Shown piece by piece: positions 35,701 to 43,342 of a DNA stretch of 64,000 bases (within the stretch, counting starts at the first letter, position 1; each line of letters opens with the position of its first letter). The notes under the pieces were generated by a model. It ran no database searches, was not told where the DNA came from, and saw only the letters and a program-made list of their open reading frames with translations. The stretch comes from Clostridia bacterium. GTDB lineage: Bacteria; Bacillota; Clostridia; TANB77; CAG-465. The translations under genes were made by a program, and so were the position numbers. The stretch lies in assembly GCA_017534305.1 (NCBI GenBank), contig JAFWCU010000010.1, positions 62,001-126,000 of the forward strand, given 5' to 3'.

Positions 35701-37353
35701 ATGACAAATCCATATGTAAAAGATATAGTGGCAAAAATCCCATTTGAGCCTGGTATCTATATGATGAAAGATGAAAAAGGCGAAATTATATATGTAGGAA
35801 AAGCTATATCATTAAGAAAAAGAGTAAGACAATATTTCCAAAAAAATAATAAAACCAAAAGAATAGAAAATATGGCTTCTTTAGTAAGAGACATAGACTA
35901 TATTGTTGTAAATAATGAGGTGGAAGCTTTAAACCTTGAATGTAATTATATTAAAAAGCTATCACCTAAATTTAACGTTCTCCTTAAAGATGATAAAACT
36001 TATCCATATATTAAAGTAACTATAAAAGATAAGTATCCACTAATATATGTAACTCGTAGAAGATTAGATGACAAAGCTCTATACTTTGGACCATATACAA
36101 ATGTAGGTGCAATGCGTGATGCACTTCACACAATAAAAGAAATATTCCCAGTTAAAAGATGTAAATATAACCTAGACAAGACTACAGTTAAAAATGCTTG
36201 TTTATACTATCACATTGGAAGATGTTTAGGACCATGTATAAACGATGTAAGTCTTAAAGCATATAAAGATATGATAGACCAAGTTGTATTATTTCTTGAA
36301 GGAAAAACTGGAGATATTAAAAAGCAACTCGAAGCACAAATAGAAGAATGTATTCAAAAACTAGAATTTGAAAAAGCAGCAGTACTTAAGCAAAGATTAG
36401 ATAATATAGATAAATTTGCTACAAAACAAACAGTATCTAACTTAAACGAGACAAGCTCAGATATATGGGGATATGTATATAGTGAAGATACATTATTTAT
36501 ACAAATTTTTAAGATAAGAGATTATAAAATTGTTCTTCATGATAACGTAAAATTAACAGATATATCTGAAGAAGAAATAGAAGAGTCTCTAGTTCAAATA
36601 GTATCAAACTATTATACAGATAATAATGATTCTCCTAAAAAGGTATATATAAAACTCGAAGATGAACAAATAGAGCTAATAAATAATCTTTTTGAAAAAC
36701 GTGAAACTAAGATTAAAGTAATTAGTCCAAAACGTGGAGAAAAATCTAACCTAGTTAAAATGGTAGAAAATAACATTCATATTAACATTGAAGATAAGAA
36801 AAACAATGTAGTAGATGACCTTGCAGGACTACTTGGATTTAAAGAAGGAATTGAGTCAATCGAGTGTTATGATATTTCAAACTTAAGAAACGACTACATA
36901 GTAGGTTGTATGATTAGATTTGAAAATGGAAAATTAAACAAAAGTATGTACAGAAAGTTTAAAATTAAAAGTACACTAACTCAAGATGATCCGAAATGTA
37001 TGTATGAAGTGCTATATAGACGTCTAAATCATGCAAAAGACTGGCCACTTCCAGATGTAATGCTAATTGATGGCGCAATGAACCAATTAAATGCAGTAAA
37101 AAAAGCTATGGAAGATGTAGGAGAAGGAACAAACTTCTATGGTATGGTTAAAAATGATAAACACAGAACTAGGGGCTTAATAGATAAAGATGGAAATGAG
37201 TTTGATCTAACAGACAAGAAAAATATATTAAATTTCTTAACATTTTTACAAGATGAGATTCATAGATTCGTAATAACTTACCATAGACAATTAAGAGATA
37301 CGATAAAACTTAAAGATGGTAAAGTATATAAGGGCGTAGAAAAGAAAAAGTAG
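35701..37353 (+). CDS. uvrC: Excinuclease ABC subunit C, lacking the C-terminal HhH domain
   Basis: Dual-incision nuclease of nucleotide excision repair. Order: GIY-YIG domain (PGIYMM and IYVGKA, about 1-95), Cys-containing region (CLYYHIGRCLGPC), UVR motif for UvrB binding (about 200-235), and RNase H-like nuclease with YDISN, MLIDGA and EIHRFVITYHR, which keeps the two Asp and the His of the catalytic triad. The family's FDISH appears as YDISN. The protein ends 20 residues after YHR, at 550 residues instead of about 600, so the tandem helix-hairpin-helix DNA-binding domain is missing. SD GAAAGGAG precedes ATG 35701. Confidence 0.95.
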   Translation: MTNPYVKDIVAKIPFEPGIYMMKDEKGEIIYVGKAISLRKRVRQYFQKNNKTKRIENMASLVRDIDYIVVNNEVEALNLECNYIKKLSPKFNVLLKDDKTYPYIKVTIKDKYPLIYVTRRRLDDKALYFGPYTNVGAMRDALHTIKEIFPVKRCKYNLDKTTVKNACLYYHIGRCLGPCINDVSLKAYKDMIDQVVLFLEGKTGDIKKQLEAQIEECIQKLEFEKAAVLKQRLDNIDKFATKQTVSNLNETSSDIWGYVYSEDTLFIQIFKIRDYKIVLHDNVKLTDISEEEIEESLVQIVSNYYTDNNDSPKKVYIKLEDEQIELINNLFEKRETKIKVISPKRGEKSNLVKMVENNIHINIEDKKNNVVDDLAGLLGFKEGIESIECYDISNLRNDYIVGCMIRFENGKLNKSMYRKFKIKSTLTQDDPKCMYEVLYRRLNHAKDWPLPDVMLIDGAMNQLNAVKKAMEDVGEGTNFYGMVKNDKHRTRGLIDKDGNEFDLTDKKNILNFLTFLQDEIHRFVITYHRQLRDTIKLKDGKVYKGVEKKK

Positions 37354-37362
37354 GGGGAAGAC

Positions 37363-37764
37363 ATGAAAGCAATAACAATAAAACAACCTTGGGCAACACT
37401 TATCATGAGCGGTGTTAAAAGATTTGAATTTAGAAGTTGGAAAACAAACTTTAGAGGAGATGTCCTAATTCACGCAGGAAAAGGAATAGATAAAGAGGCA
37501 GTAGAACGCTTAGCTAAATATTTACCAGATGAACTTCCTATGGGAAAGATATTAGGTAAAGTAACAATAACAGACTGCGTTCCAATGAGTGATGAATTTG
37601 CAAATATGCTATCTAATGAAAATAGCGATATTTATACAACACATTCTTTTTCTAGAAACTTTGGATTTCAAATGGAAAATGTAGTACCTTTCAAAAAACA
37701 AATTGATGCAAAAGGACAATTAGGATTTTGGAATATAGACATAGATGAAAAAGAGTTAATGTAG
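37363..37764 (+). CDS. ASCH domain protein
   Basis: The 133-residue protein begins AITIKQPWATLIMSGVKRFEFRSW, the typical ASCH start with the binding-groove Lys and Arg, and has VLIHAGKG and GKILGKVTI strands. ASCH proteins are PUA-like beta-barrels that bind RNA or hydrolyse modified cytidines (YqfB). It follows uvrC after only nine bases and shares its transcript, which hints at a nucleic-acid housekeeping role. Activity not predictable. Confidence 0.9.
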   Translation: MKAITIKQPWATLIMSGVKRFEFRSWKTNFRGDVLIHAGKGIDKEAVERLAKYLPDELPMGKILGKVTITDCVPMSDEFANMLSNENSDIYTTHSFSRNFGFQMENVVPFKKQIDAKGQLGFWNIDIDEKELM

Positions 37765-37776
37765 TATTAAAAAACA

Positions 37777-37806
37777 GAGGATAGATTAATAATCTATCCT
37801 CATTTT
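37777..37806. terminator. Bidirectional terminator after the ASCH gene
   Basis: Perfect 11-bp stem (37777-37787 with 37791-37801). T residues follow on the plus strand; an A run on the other side gives six T on the minus strand, serving the convergent gene. Confidence 0.9.
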
Positions 37807-37819
37807 TGTTTCTTTTATT

Positions 37820-38374
37820 CTAGAATATACCAAACATTTTGGCAGTTTCAGTTTGTTGTGTTTTATATCTTTTATTTGTATATGATACATTTGAACTGTC
37901 AAAAATAGCATATTTTTCTGAAAGAGCTACTTTTGTACATTCTATTTTATCATCTACAATGTCCATTTTAAATATTTCAAAATCTTCATCTGAAAGAACT
38001 AAAACTAGAGTAGTATTACCTACATTTGTAATGTATAGTTTTTCAATTTCAATTGTTTTATATTTTTCGTGATGAGTTTTAATATATGTATAAATCTTTT
38101 CAATATTTTGAGTTGTCTTAATACTTAATGGACTGTTAAGCAAGAATTTTAAGTTATCTATTTTAATTATTTCAGTATTATCTTTAAGCTCTGTAAATGG
38201 CAAATTAAGGTCTTTTATTTTCATTAGTTGTAAGAATGTACCATTAACACTTAAAGCCATTATTTCGGTATTGTCGTCCAAATCAAGGTTAACTAAACGA
38301 TTAAATTCCATATTGTTATATATTTTAATATATTTTTCAGAAGAAAGTAGTTCTGAAACTATACTATATTTCAT
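37820..38374 (-). CDS. C-terminal part of a frameshifted unknown protein
   Basis: 184 residues, no family recognised. Its frame is open upstream of the apparent ATG without a stop and continues into the preceding gene's 3' part: on the minus strand the codons before the ATG read through STIKNEKLEDSIYSTISYK-type sequence back to about 38490. There is no ribosome binding site before ATG 38374. I infer that this is the C-terminal third of the protein beginning at 39516, separated by one missing base in an A5 run (T5 at 38491-38495 on the plus strand). Confidence 0.6.
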   Translation of the reverse strand: MKYSIVSELLSSEKYIKIYNNMEFNRLVNLDLDDNTEIMALSVNGTFLQLMKIKDLNLPFTELKDNTEIIKIDNLKFLLNSPLSIKTTQNIEKIYTYIKTHHEKYKTIEIEKLYITNVGNTTLVLVLSDEDFEIFKMDIVDDKIECTKVALSEKYAIFDSSNVSYTNKRYKTQQTETAKMFGIF

Positions 38375-38412
38375 TTTTTCAATTAAATTAGATGAAGTGC
38401 TTTCAAATGTAT

Positions 38413-39516
38413 TTAATACTTTATATGAAATAGTTGAATAAATACTATCTTCAAGTTTTTCATTTTTAATAGTAGAAGAGAAGATAGTTGTTTTTGTTTT
38501 ACAGTAAATTGAATAGGTGAGTATCTATTCTCGCTAATAAGTAGGGTATCTACGAGAATGTTTTGAATATTTACAACATCACTTATCATATTCTCTTCAA
38601 GTTTATTTATTGTTTCATTTAAACTTGCTGCAACATCTTCAAGTTCATCTTCTTCATCAACAGAAGAGTCTATTTCTTGAATTTTTTTATTAATCATATA
38701 AGTAAGTTCGTTTCTTTCTTTTATAACATCTTCATCCATTTTTTCATTTGGTAGTGTTTTCTTAGCTTTTAAGAAATTGTTATCTAATAATCTATTATAA
38801 TATAAAAATTTATTATAGTTACAATAGTTTTTACTTGCTCTATCAAAAATTGCAAGAAGTTGATCTGGATTTTCAACTTTGCATTTATCCATAGTTCTCT
38901 CAAGAAATCTTGCTGGATTTACAAATAGATGAAAGTAGAAATCTTCTTCTTGAATACCAAGTGCAAAACACATTTGTTTTAGAATTTGTCCTTCAAGAAA
39001 ATAGATATTATTATCTGCATCAAAACCATTGCCTAAAAAGTCTTTTTTGTATGTTCTGTATGTTGGAACAATACTTAAAGTAGTAGGCTCTGTGTATAGT
39101 ATTCTGCATACAAGGTTAGATACAATAGCTCTATTTAATCCATAGTTTTTATGTTCTTGTTTGTAATTTAAATTAGATAGAGAAGTAGTAGAGTAACCAA
39201 CATTATATGTTTGCTCTTTTTTCTTAGTAGTAGTAATTGCATAAACAAGTCTTAAAAACATTGACTCAGTATCATCTATGTCTTTAATGTATAGTTCTTT
39301 AGTAATTGCATCATAATAACCAGTCTTATAATCCTTAGTTTCATCTGAACTTACATATACAGTATCAATATTGGTATAAAGTTTTTTTTCAAGTTTAGAA
39401 ATAGTTAGCTTATCTACATATCCAAAATGTAGTAATCTTTCAAATAGGAAATTAACTTTATCCATAAAAATATCGTTTACTTTACATTTTTCTTTAAACT
39501 TTTGTAAATAATCCAT
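38413..39516 (-). CDS. Unknown protein, N-terminal part (frameshifted gene)
   Basis: About 367 residues from ATG 39516, which follows GGAGG at five bases; the in-frame ATG 39528 precedes that site. No family recognised: mixed alpha protein, many Tyr/Lys, an acidic coiled segment near residues 270-325 (SSVDEEDELEDVAASLNETI), no signal peptide. The last about 20 residues after FTVKQKQ look like out-of-frame translation. A one-base shift at the A5 run joins it to the next entry to give a predicted single cytosolic protein of about 565 residues (37820-39516). Confidence 0.65.
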   Translation of the reverse strand: MDYLQKFKEKCKVNDIFMDKVNFLFERLLHFGYVDKLTISKLEKKLYTNIDTVYVSSDETKDYKTGYYDAITKELYIKDIDDTESMFLRLVYAITTTKKKEQTYNVGYSTTSLSNLNYKQEHKNYGLNRAIVSNLVCRILYTEPTTLSIVPTYRTYKKDFLGNGFDADNNIYFLEGQILKQMCFALGIQEEDFYFHLFVNPARFLERTMDKCKVENPDQLLAIFDRASKNYCNYNKFLYYNRLLDNNFLKAKKTLPNEKMDEDVIKERNELTYMINKKIQEIDSSVDEEDELEDVAASLNETINKLEENMISDVVNIQNILVDTLLISENRYSPIQFTVKQKQLSSLLLLKMKNLKIVFIQLFHIKY

Positions 39517-39602
39517 ATCTTCCTCCATTAATTGATATTATTATAATATAATAAAGGAAAAAAATATACAAGTAAAACGACAAAAAGTAAATTAAAAGAC
39601 AT

Positions 39603-39634
39603 AAAAAAATGTCTAAGCAAAAAGCCTAGACATT
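39603..39634 (-). terminator. Terminator of the acyltransferase gene (minus strand)
   Basis: Stem 39634-39624 with 39618-39608 (one mismatch), followed on the minus strand by seven T residues. Confidence 0.8.
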
Positions 39635-39646
39635 ATATATTTTTGG

Positions 39647-40363
39647 TTATTTTAATTCAACTTTAGGATTTTCTTCATATCTTGTTCCTGCAGTAGAGAA
39701 TACTCTAGTTTCGCTTGGAACAAATCCTCTAATTTGGCAAGTAGGAAGTACCCAAGTATATGATCCAATAAAAGAACCAGGTAGAGTAGTAGAATTAGCA
39801 CCAATTCTAGACATATCTCCCATGATAAGTCCAAAGAAATCTGTTCCAACCTCTACTTTTTCTCCAACTGAATTTTTAACAGTGATATTTTTTTGATCAA
39901 ATCTTCTGTTTGCACAAATGATACCACTTCCAATTCTTGCAGATTTTCCAAGAACTGAATCTCCAACAAAAGCTAGAGATGCAACTTTTGCTTTGTTAAA
40001 TAGTACAGAGTGCTTAATCTCTGAACCATGACCTACAACACAATTGTCTCCAATTATAGTCCAAGGTCTAACTAAGGCACCAGATTGTATTTCTACATTT
40101 TTACCAATGATAACTGGTCCTTGAATTACAGCATTTGCATGTATTGTTGTACCTTCACCAATAATGTAGTTACCAGTAATTGATACAAAATCTGCAACTT
40201 CTGCTGCGTTATTGATTTGAACATTATCTTTTTCTACTTTTTCTTGAATGTATGGTTTAACATTTGCAAGTACATCCCAAGCATAAGTAGTGTTATCAAA
40301 AATAGCTTTGTGTTCAAATTCATCTATAAAATTAAAATAATAATTTACTTTAAAGTTATCCAT
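39647..40363 (-). CDS. Left-handed beta-helix acyltransferase, GlmU C-domain-like
   Basis: The 238-residue protein has a short alpha/beta start and then hexapeptide (LbetaH) repeats such as IGEGTTIHANAVIQGPVIIG, with the conserved block FVGDSVLGKSARIGSGIICANRR. This block is shared with the C-terminal domains of GlmU-like and archaeal sugar-1-phosphate acetyl/nucleotidyl transferases. It lies 19 bases downstream of a GlmU-type uridylyltransferase that lacks its acetyltransferase end. I infer that it supplies GlcN-1-P acetylation in UDP-GlcNAc synthesis. Alternative: an unrelated sugar acyltransferase. Confidence 0.8.
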   Translation of the reverse strand: MDNFKVNYYFNFIDEFEHKAIFDNTTYAWDVLANVKPYIQEKVEKDNVQINNAAEVADFVSITGNYIIGEGTTIHANAVIQGPVIIGKNVEIQSGALVRPWTIIGDNCVVGHGSEIKHSVLFNKAKVASLAFVGDSVLGKSARIGSGIICANRRFDQKNITVKNSVGEKVEVGTDFFGLIMGDMSRIGANSTTLPGSFIGSYTWVLPTCQIRGFVPSETRVFSTAGTRYEENPKVELK

Positions 40364-40382
40364 TTAAAATACCTCGCTTAAA

Positions 40383-41447
40383 TTAGTTGTTGTTTATTTC
40401 TCTTAATGAAGATAGAGAAGCATTGTCTTTTATATATGTGTTTTTAGTTACATATGTATATGGTCCAACTACACAGTTGCTTCCAACAGATGCTCTATCT
40501 AATTTAGAAGATTCAATAATTGTATTATCTCCAATAGTAGAAGAAATAATTGTTGAGTTTGGTCCGATTATACAGTTTTCTCCAATTATTGTTTCTCCTT
40601 GGATATTTGTTCCTGGATATATTATAGTATCTTTACCGATTGAAACGTCAAGTGAAATATATGTGTTATCTGGATCAATAAGAGTAACACCATTATCCAT
40701 GTGTTTAATTCTGTTATCTCTTAATAATGTTTTAGTAACAATAGATAAGTCATTTCTTGAGTTAACACCTTGAGCTTCATCTGGGTTTTGTAGAGCATAA
40801 ACACCAATTCTACCACCTTTTTCAATAATGTAGTATGGTACGTCAGTGATGTAATACTCATTTTGTGCGTTTTTGTTATCTAGTTTTGCAAAAGTTTCTT
40901 TTAGGTGTTTACCTTTGAAACAATAAAGACCAATGTTAACTTCTTTAATTGCAAGTTCGTCTTCTGTACAATCTTTTTGTTCAACAATTTTAGAAAGATT
41001 TCCTTGTCTGTCTCTAACAATTCTACCATAAGCAGGTGTTTGTTCAAAAACAGCTGAAACTAAAGCACCATCATAATTACCCATTTCAAGGAATGAAATG
41101 AAAGAAGTAATAGTGTAAGGTGATACTAAAGGCATATCTCCATTTACTATTAAAACTAAATCATCGTCATTTATATAATCTTTTGCTTGCATTGCAGCAT
41201 GTCCAGTACCTAATTGTTGTTCTTGGAAGATACATGTTACATTGTCTCTTGAAGCAAGATGAGCTTCAACATCTTCATGTTTATGTCCAACTATAACATA
41301 GATATCATCAATATCTGCATCTTCACATGCATCACAAACATAGTCTATAATACATCTATCATAAACTTTGTGAAGAACCTTAGGTAGGTTAGATTTCATT
41401 CTTGTTCCTTTACCACCAGCTAATACTATAGCTTTAACTTTATTCAT
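40383..41447 (-). CDS. GlmU-type sugar-1-phosphate uridylyltransferase with truncated LbetaH tail
   Basis: The 354-residue protein starts with the nucleotidyltransferase signature AIVLAGGKGTRM and LPKVLHKV, then EQQLGTGHAAM, VNGDMPLV, YGRIVRD, VNIGLYCF and NEYYITDV, all characteristic of the GlmU uridylyltransferase domain (UTP plus GlcNAc-1-P to UDP-GlcNAc). After residue about 245 there are four to five hexapeptide coils, but the protein ends about 100 residues before a full GlmU. The acetyltransferase His/Lys motifs are absent. It is followed in the same operon by the separate LbetaH acyltransferase. SD AAGGAG precedes ATG 41447. Confidence 0.88.
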   Translation of the reverse strand: MNKVKAIVLAGGKGTRMKSNLPKVLHKVYDRCIIDYVCDACEDADIDDIYVIVGHKHEDVEAHLASRDNVTCIFQEQQLGTGHAAMQAKDYINDDDLVLIVNGDMPLVSPYTITSFISFLEMGNYDGALVSAVFEQTPAYGRIVRDRQGNLSKIVEQKDCTEDELAIKEVNIGLYCFKGKHLKETFAKLDNKNAQNEYYITDVPYYIIEKGGRIGVYALQNPDEAQGVNSRNDLSIVTKTLLRDNRIKHMDNGVTLIDPDNTYISLDVSIGKDTIIYPGTNIQGETIIGENCIIGPNSTIISSTIGDNTIIESSKLDRASVGSNCVVGPYTYVTKNTYIKDNASLSSLREINNN

Positions 41448-41497
41448 AAATTAATCACTTCTCCTTAATTCAAGTTGTATATATCTACAACGCCATC

Positions 41498-41526
41498 ATT
41501 GTATCATAAAGGGGGAGAAAAGTCAA
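41498..41526 (-). promoter_or_regulatory. Promoter of the GlmU-like operon (minus strand)
   Basis: On the minus strand TTGACT (41526-41521) and TACAAT (41503-41498), 17-bp spacer. Confidence 0.7.
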
Positions 41527-41531
41527 TTAAA

Positions 41532-41551
41532 GGACCAGATTGCTCTGGCCC
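41532..41551 (-). terminator. Hairpin terminating rmuC (minus strand)
   Basis: Stem of GGGCCAGA with TCTGGTCC (41551-41544, 41539-41532) with a four-base loop, followed by a short T run on the minus strand. Confidence 0.6.
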
Positions 41552-41575
41552 ATTTTTGACATTATTTTTAAAATA

Positions 41576-42859
41576 TTATTCTTCATCTTCAACGTTGTAA
41601 TCTTCGGCTTCTACAACACTATCTGTAAGTGCAGCGTCTAAGCCATAAAACTCATCTTCATCTGCAACAGGAAGTGCAACAACATCTTTAAGTTTTCTTT
41701 GTATAACTCTAGTTTTAGTACTTGCTTTAGCCATTGTATTTCCAATTTCTTGTAGCTTTTTATTTGTTTTATCTAGTAAATCTCCAAATTTTTCAAATTC
41801 AGATTTAACTGTACCAAGTAGGCTCCAAACTTCACTTGAACGTTTTTCAATAGCAAGTGTTCTAAAGCCCATTTGTAATGAGTTAAGAAGAGCTACAAAT
41901 GTTGTAGGACCAGATACAACAACTCTATATTTTTGAGATAATGTTTCAATTAATGCAGTATTTTTTAATACTTCACAATATAGTGATTCAGTAGGTAGGA
42001 ACATTATACCAAAGTCTGTTGTATATGGTGTTTCAATGTATTTATCATGAATATCTTTTGCAAATAATTTAATTGAATTTTCAAGACTTTTTCTTGCATC
42101 AGTAATTGCATCAATATCTCCAAGTTCTTCACTATCAACAAGTCTTCTATAATCTTCAACAGGAAATTTAGAATCAACAGGAAGTAGAACACTTTCGCCA
42201 TCTCCTTTTCCTGGTAGTTTAATAGCAAACTCAACAAATTCTGTAGCATTAGGCTTAGTTTTTGCACTCTTAATATATTGATCTGGAGTCATATATTCTT
42301 CTAATATATTTCCAAGTTCGATTTCACCCCAAGTACCACGTGCTTTTACATTAGTAAATATTTTCTTTAAGTCTCCAACACCTTGTGCAAGATTTTGCAT
42401 TTCACCTAAACCTTTATATACAGATTCAAGTCTATCGTTAACTATTTTGAAAGATTCTCCAAGTCTTTGCTCTAAAGTACCTTGTAGCTTTTCATCTACT
42501 GTAACACGCATTTTTTCTAGTTTTTCTGCGTTGTCTTTTTGCATATATAATAATCTTCCTTCAACAGTTTCACGAATTTTTTCTAGTTTTTCCTCTGTAG
42601 ATTTACGAGTATTATCTAGTTTTTGCTCATTAATTTGTGTTAGATTAGTAAGCATTTGATATTGAGTATTACCATTTTCATTAATCTTTGTACCTAGATT
42701 ATTTAAGATATCATCTCTTGTTTGATTTAGCATGTGATCAAAATCTCGTCTAAGATCATCTATATCATCAGATTTACCTTTTAAACCTATTAATAATACA
42801 ACTACAAATATTAAAAGTACTATAATAATAGCACACAAAATTATTACTGTTAAATTCAT
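41576..42859 (-). CDS. rmuC: DNA recombination protein RmuC
   Basis: A 427-residue protein with an N-terminal membrane segment (about 3-25), a long coiled coil (about 30-150) and the RmuC nuclease-like domain with RGTWGEIELGNILEEY, LPVDSKFPVEDY, and the TESLYCEVL and VVSGPTTFVALL blocks. RmuC family proteins limit inversion of short repeats; the core is related to restriction-endonuclease folds. The tail is acidic. GAGG precedes ATG 42859. Single-gene unit. Confidence 0.95.
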   Translation of the reverse strand: MNLTVIILCAIIIVLLIFVVVLLIGLKGKSDDIDDLRRDFDHMLNQTRDDILNNLGTKINENGNTQYQMLTNLTQINEQKLDNTRKSTEEKLEKIRETVEGRLLYMQKDNAEKLEKMRVTVDEKLQGTLEQRLGESFKIVNDRLESVYKGLGEMQNLAQGVGDLKKIFTNVKARGTWGEIELGNILEEYMTPDQYIKSAKTKPNATEFVEFAIKLPGKGDGESVLLPVDSKFPVEDYRRLVDSEELGDIDAITDARKSLENSIKLFAKDIHDKYIETPYTTDFGIMFLPTESLYCEVLKNTALIETLSQKYRVVVSGPTTFVALLNSLQMGFRTLAIEKRSSEVWSLLGTVKSEFEKFGDLLDKTNKKLQEIGNTMAKASTKTRVIQRKLKDVVALPVADEDEFYGLDAALTDSVVEAEDYNVEDEE

Positions 42860-42886
42860 ATATTTACCTCACTTCTTTACGAAAAA

Positions 42887-42915
42887 ATTATAACAAAAGA
42901 ACAAAAGTTTGTCAA
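42887..42915 (-). promoter_or_regulatory. Promoter of rmuC (minus strand)
   Basis: TTGACA (42915-42910) and TATAAT (42892-42887) on the minus strand, 17-bp spacer. Confidence 0.8.
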
Positions 42916-43004
42916 TTCAAAAAATGACCAAAAACTTCAAAGATATAGAGGCCGTAAGAAAGAAAATTATTTTTTAAAACAAGAGATTTTTTTAACAAAA
43001 ACTA

Positions 43005-43036
43005 TTGACAAACCATTTACTTAGTGGTATTATAAT
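43005..43036 (+). promoter_or_regulatory. Promoter of tRNA-Leu
   Basis: Perfect TTGACA (43005-43010), 17 bp to TATTAT (43028-43033), overlapping a perfect TATAAT at 43031-43036. The transcript start would lie just before the tRNA. Confidence 0.85.
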
Positions 43037-43046
43037 ACACGTAGTT

Positions 43047-43131
43047 GCGGGTATGGTGGAATTGGCAGACACGTCGGTCTTAGAAGCCGATGCCGCGAGG
43101 CGTGAAGGTTCAAGTCCTTTTACCCGCACCA
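43047..43131 (+). tRNA. tRNA-Leu (UAG)
   Basis: 85 nt. Acceptor GCGGGTA pairs with TACCCGC and is followed by an encoded ACCA end. D-loop region GGTGGAATTGGCAGAC, anticodon stem TCGGT/GCCGA with loop CTTAGAA (anticodon TAG), a long class II variable arm (TGCCGCGAGGCGT) and T loop TTCAAGT. Reads CUN codons, mainly CUA. It stands alone with its own promoter and terminator. Confidence 0.98.
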
Positions 43132-43139
43132 CATTAAGA

Positions 43140-43168
43140 CAAGTAAATTTTAATTTGCTTGTTTTTTT
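43140..43168 (+). terminator. Terminator after tRNA-Leu
   Basis: CAAGTAAATT (43140-43149) pairs with AATTTGCTTG (43152-43161, one G-T pair), then seven T residues. Confidence 0.85.
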
Positions 43169-43200
43169 AATGAATCTTTTACAAACCATAATTAAAACTT

Positions 43201-43227
43201 AGACTGGATAATCCAGTCTTTTTTTTT
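43201..43227 (+). terminator. Second tandem terminator after tRNA-Leu
   Basis: Perfect AGACTGGA/TCCAGTCT stem (43201-43208, 43212-43219) followed by nine T residues; no gene lies between the two terminators. Confidence 0.85.
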
Positions 43228-43342
43228 ATGCATAAAAATAATGAAGAAAAATATATAAAATGTATGAATAATTATTATAACAATATTTATTATTTTTCAT
43301 ATTAATGATATAATTACAATGATTGAAAGGGAGGATTTATTT

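Noticed and set aside
42992..43202. Two opposite ORFs of about 65 codons
   Set aside because: They lie across the tRNA-Leu gene and its promoter; their sequence is the tRNA read as codons.
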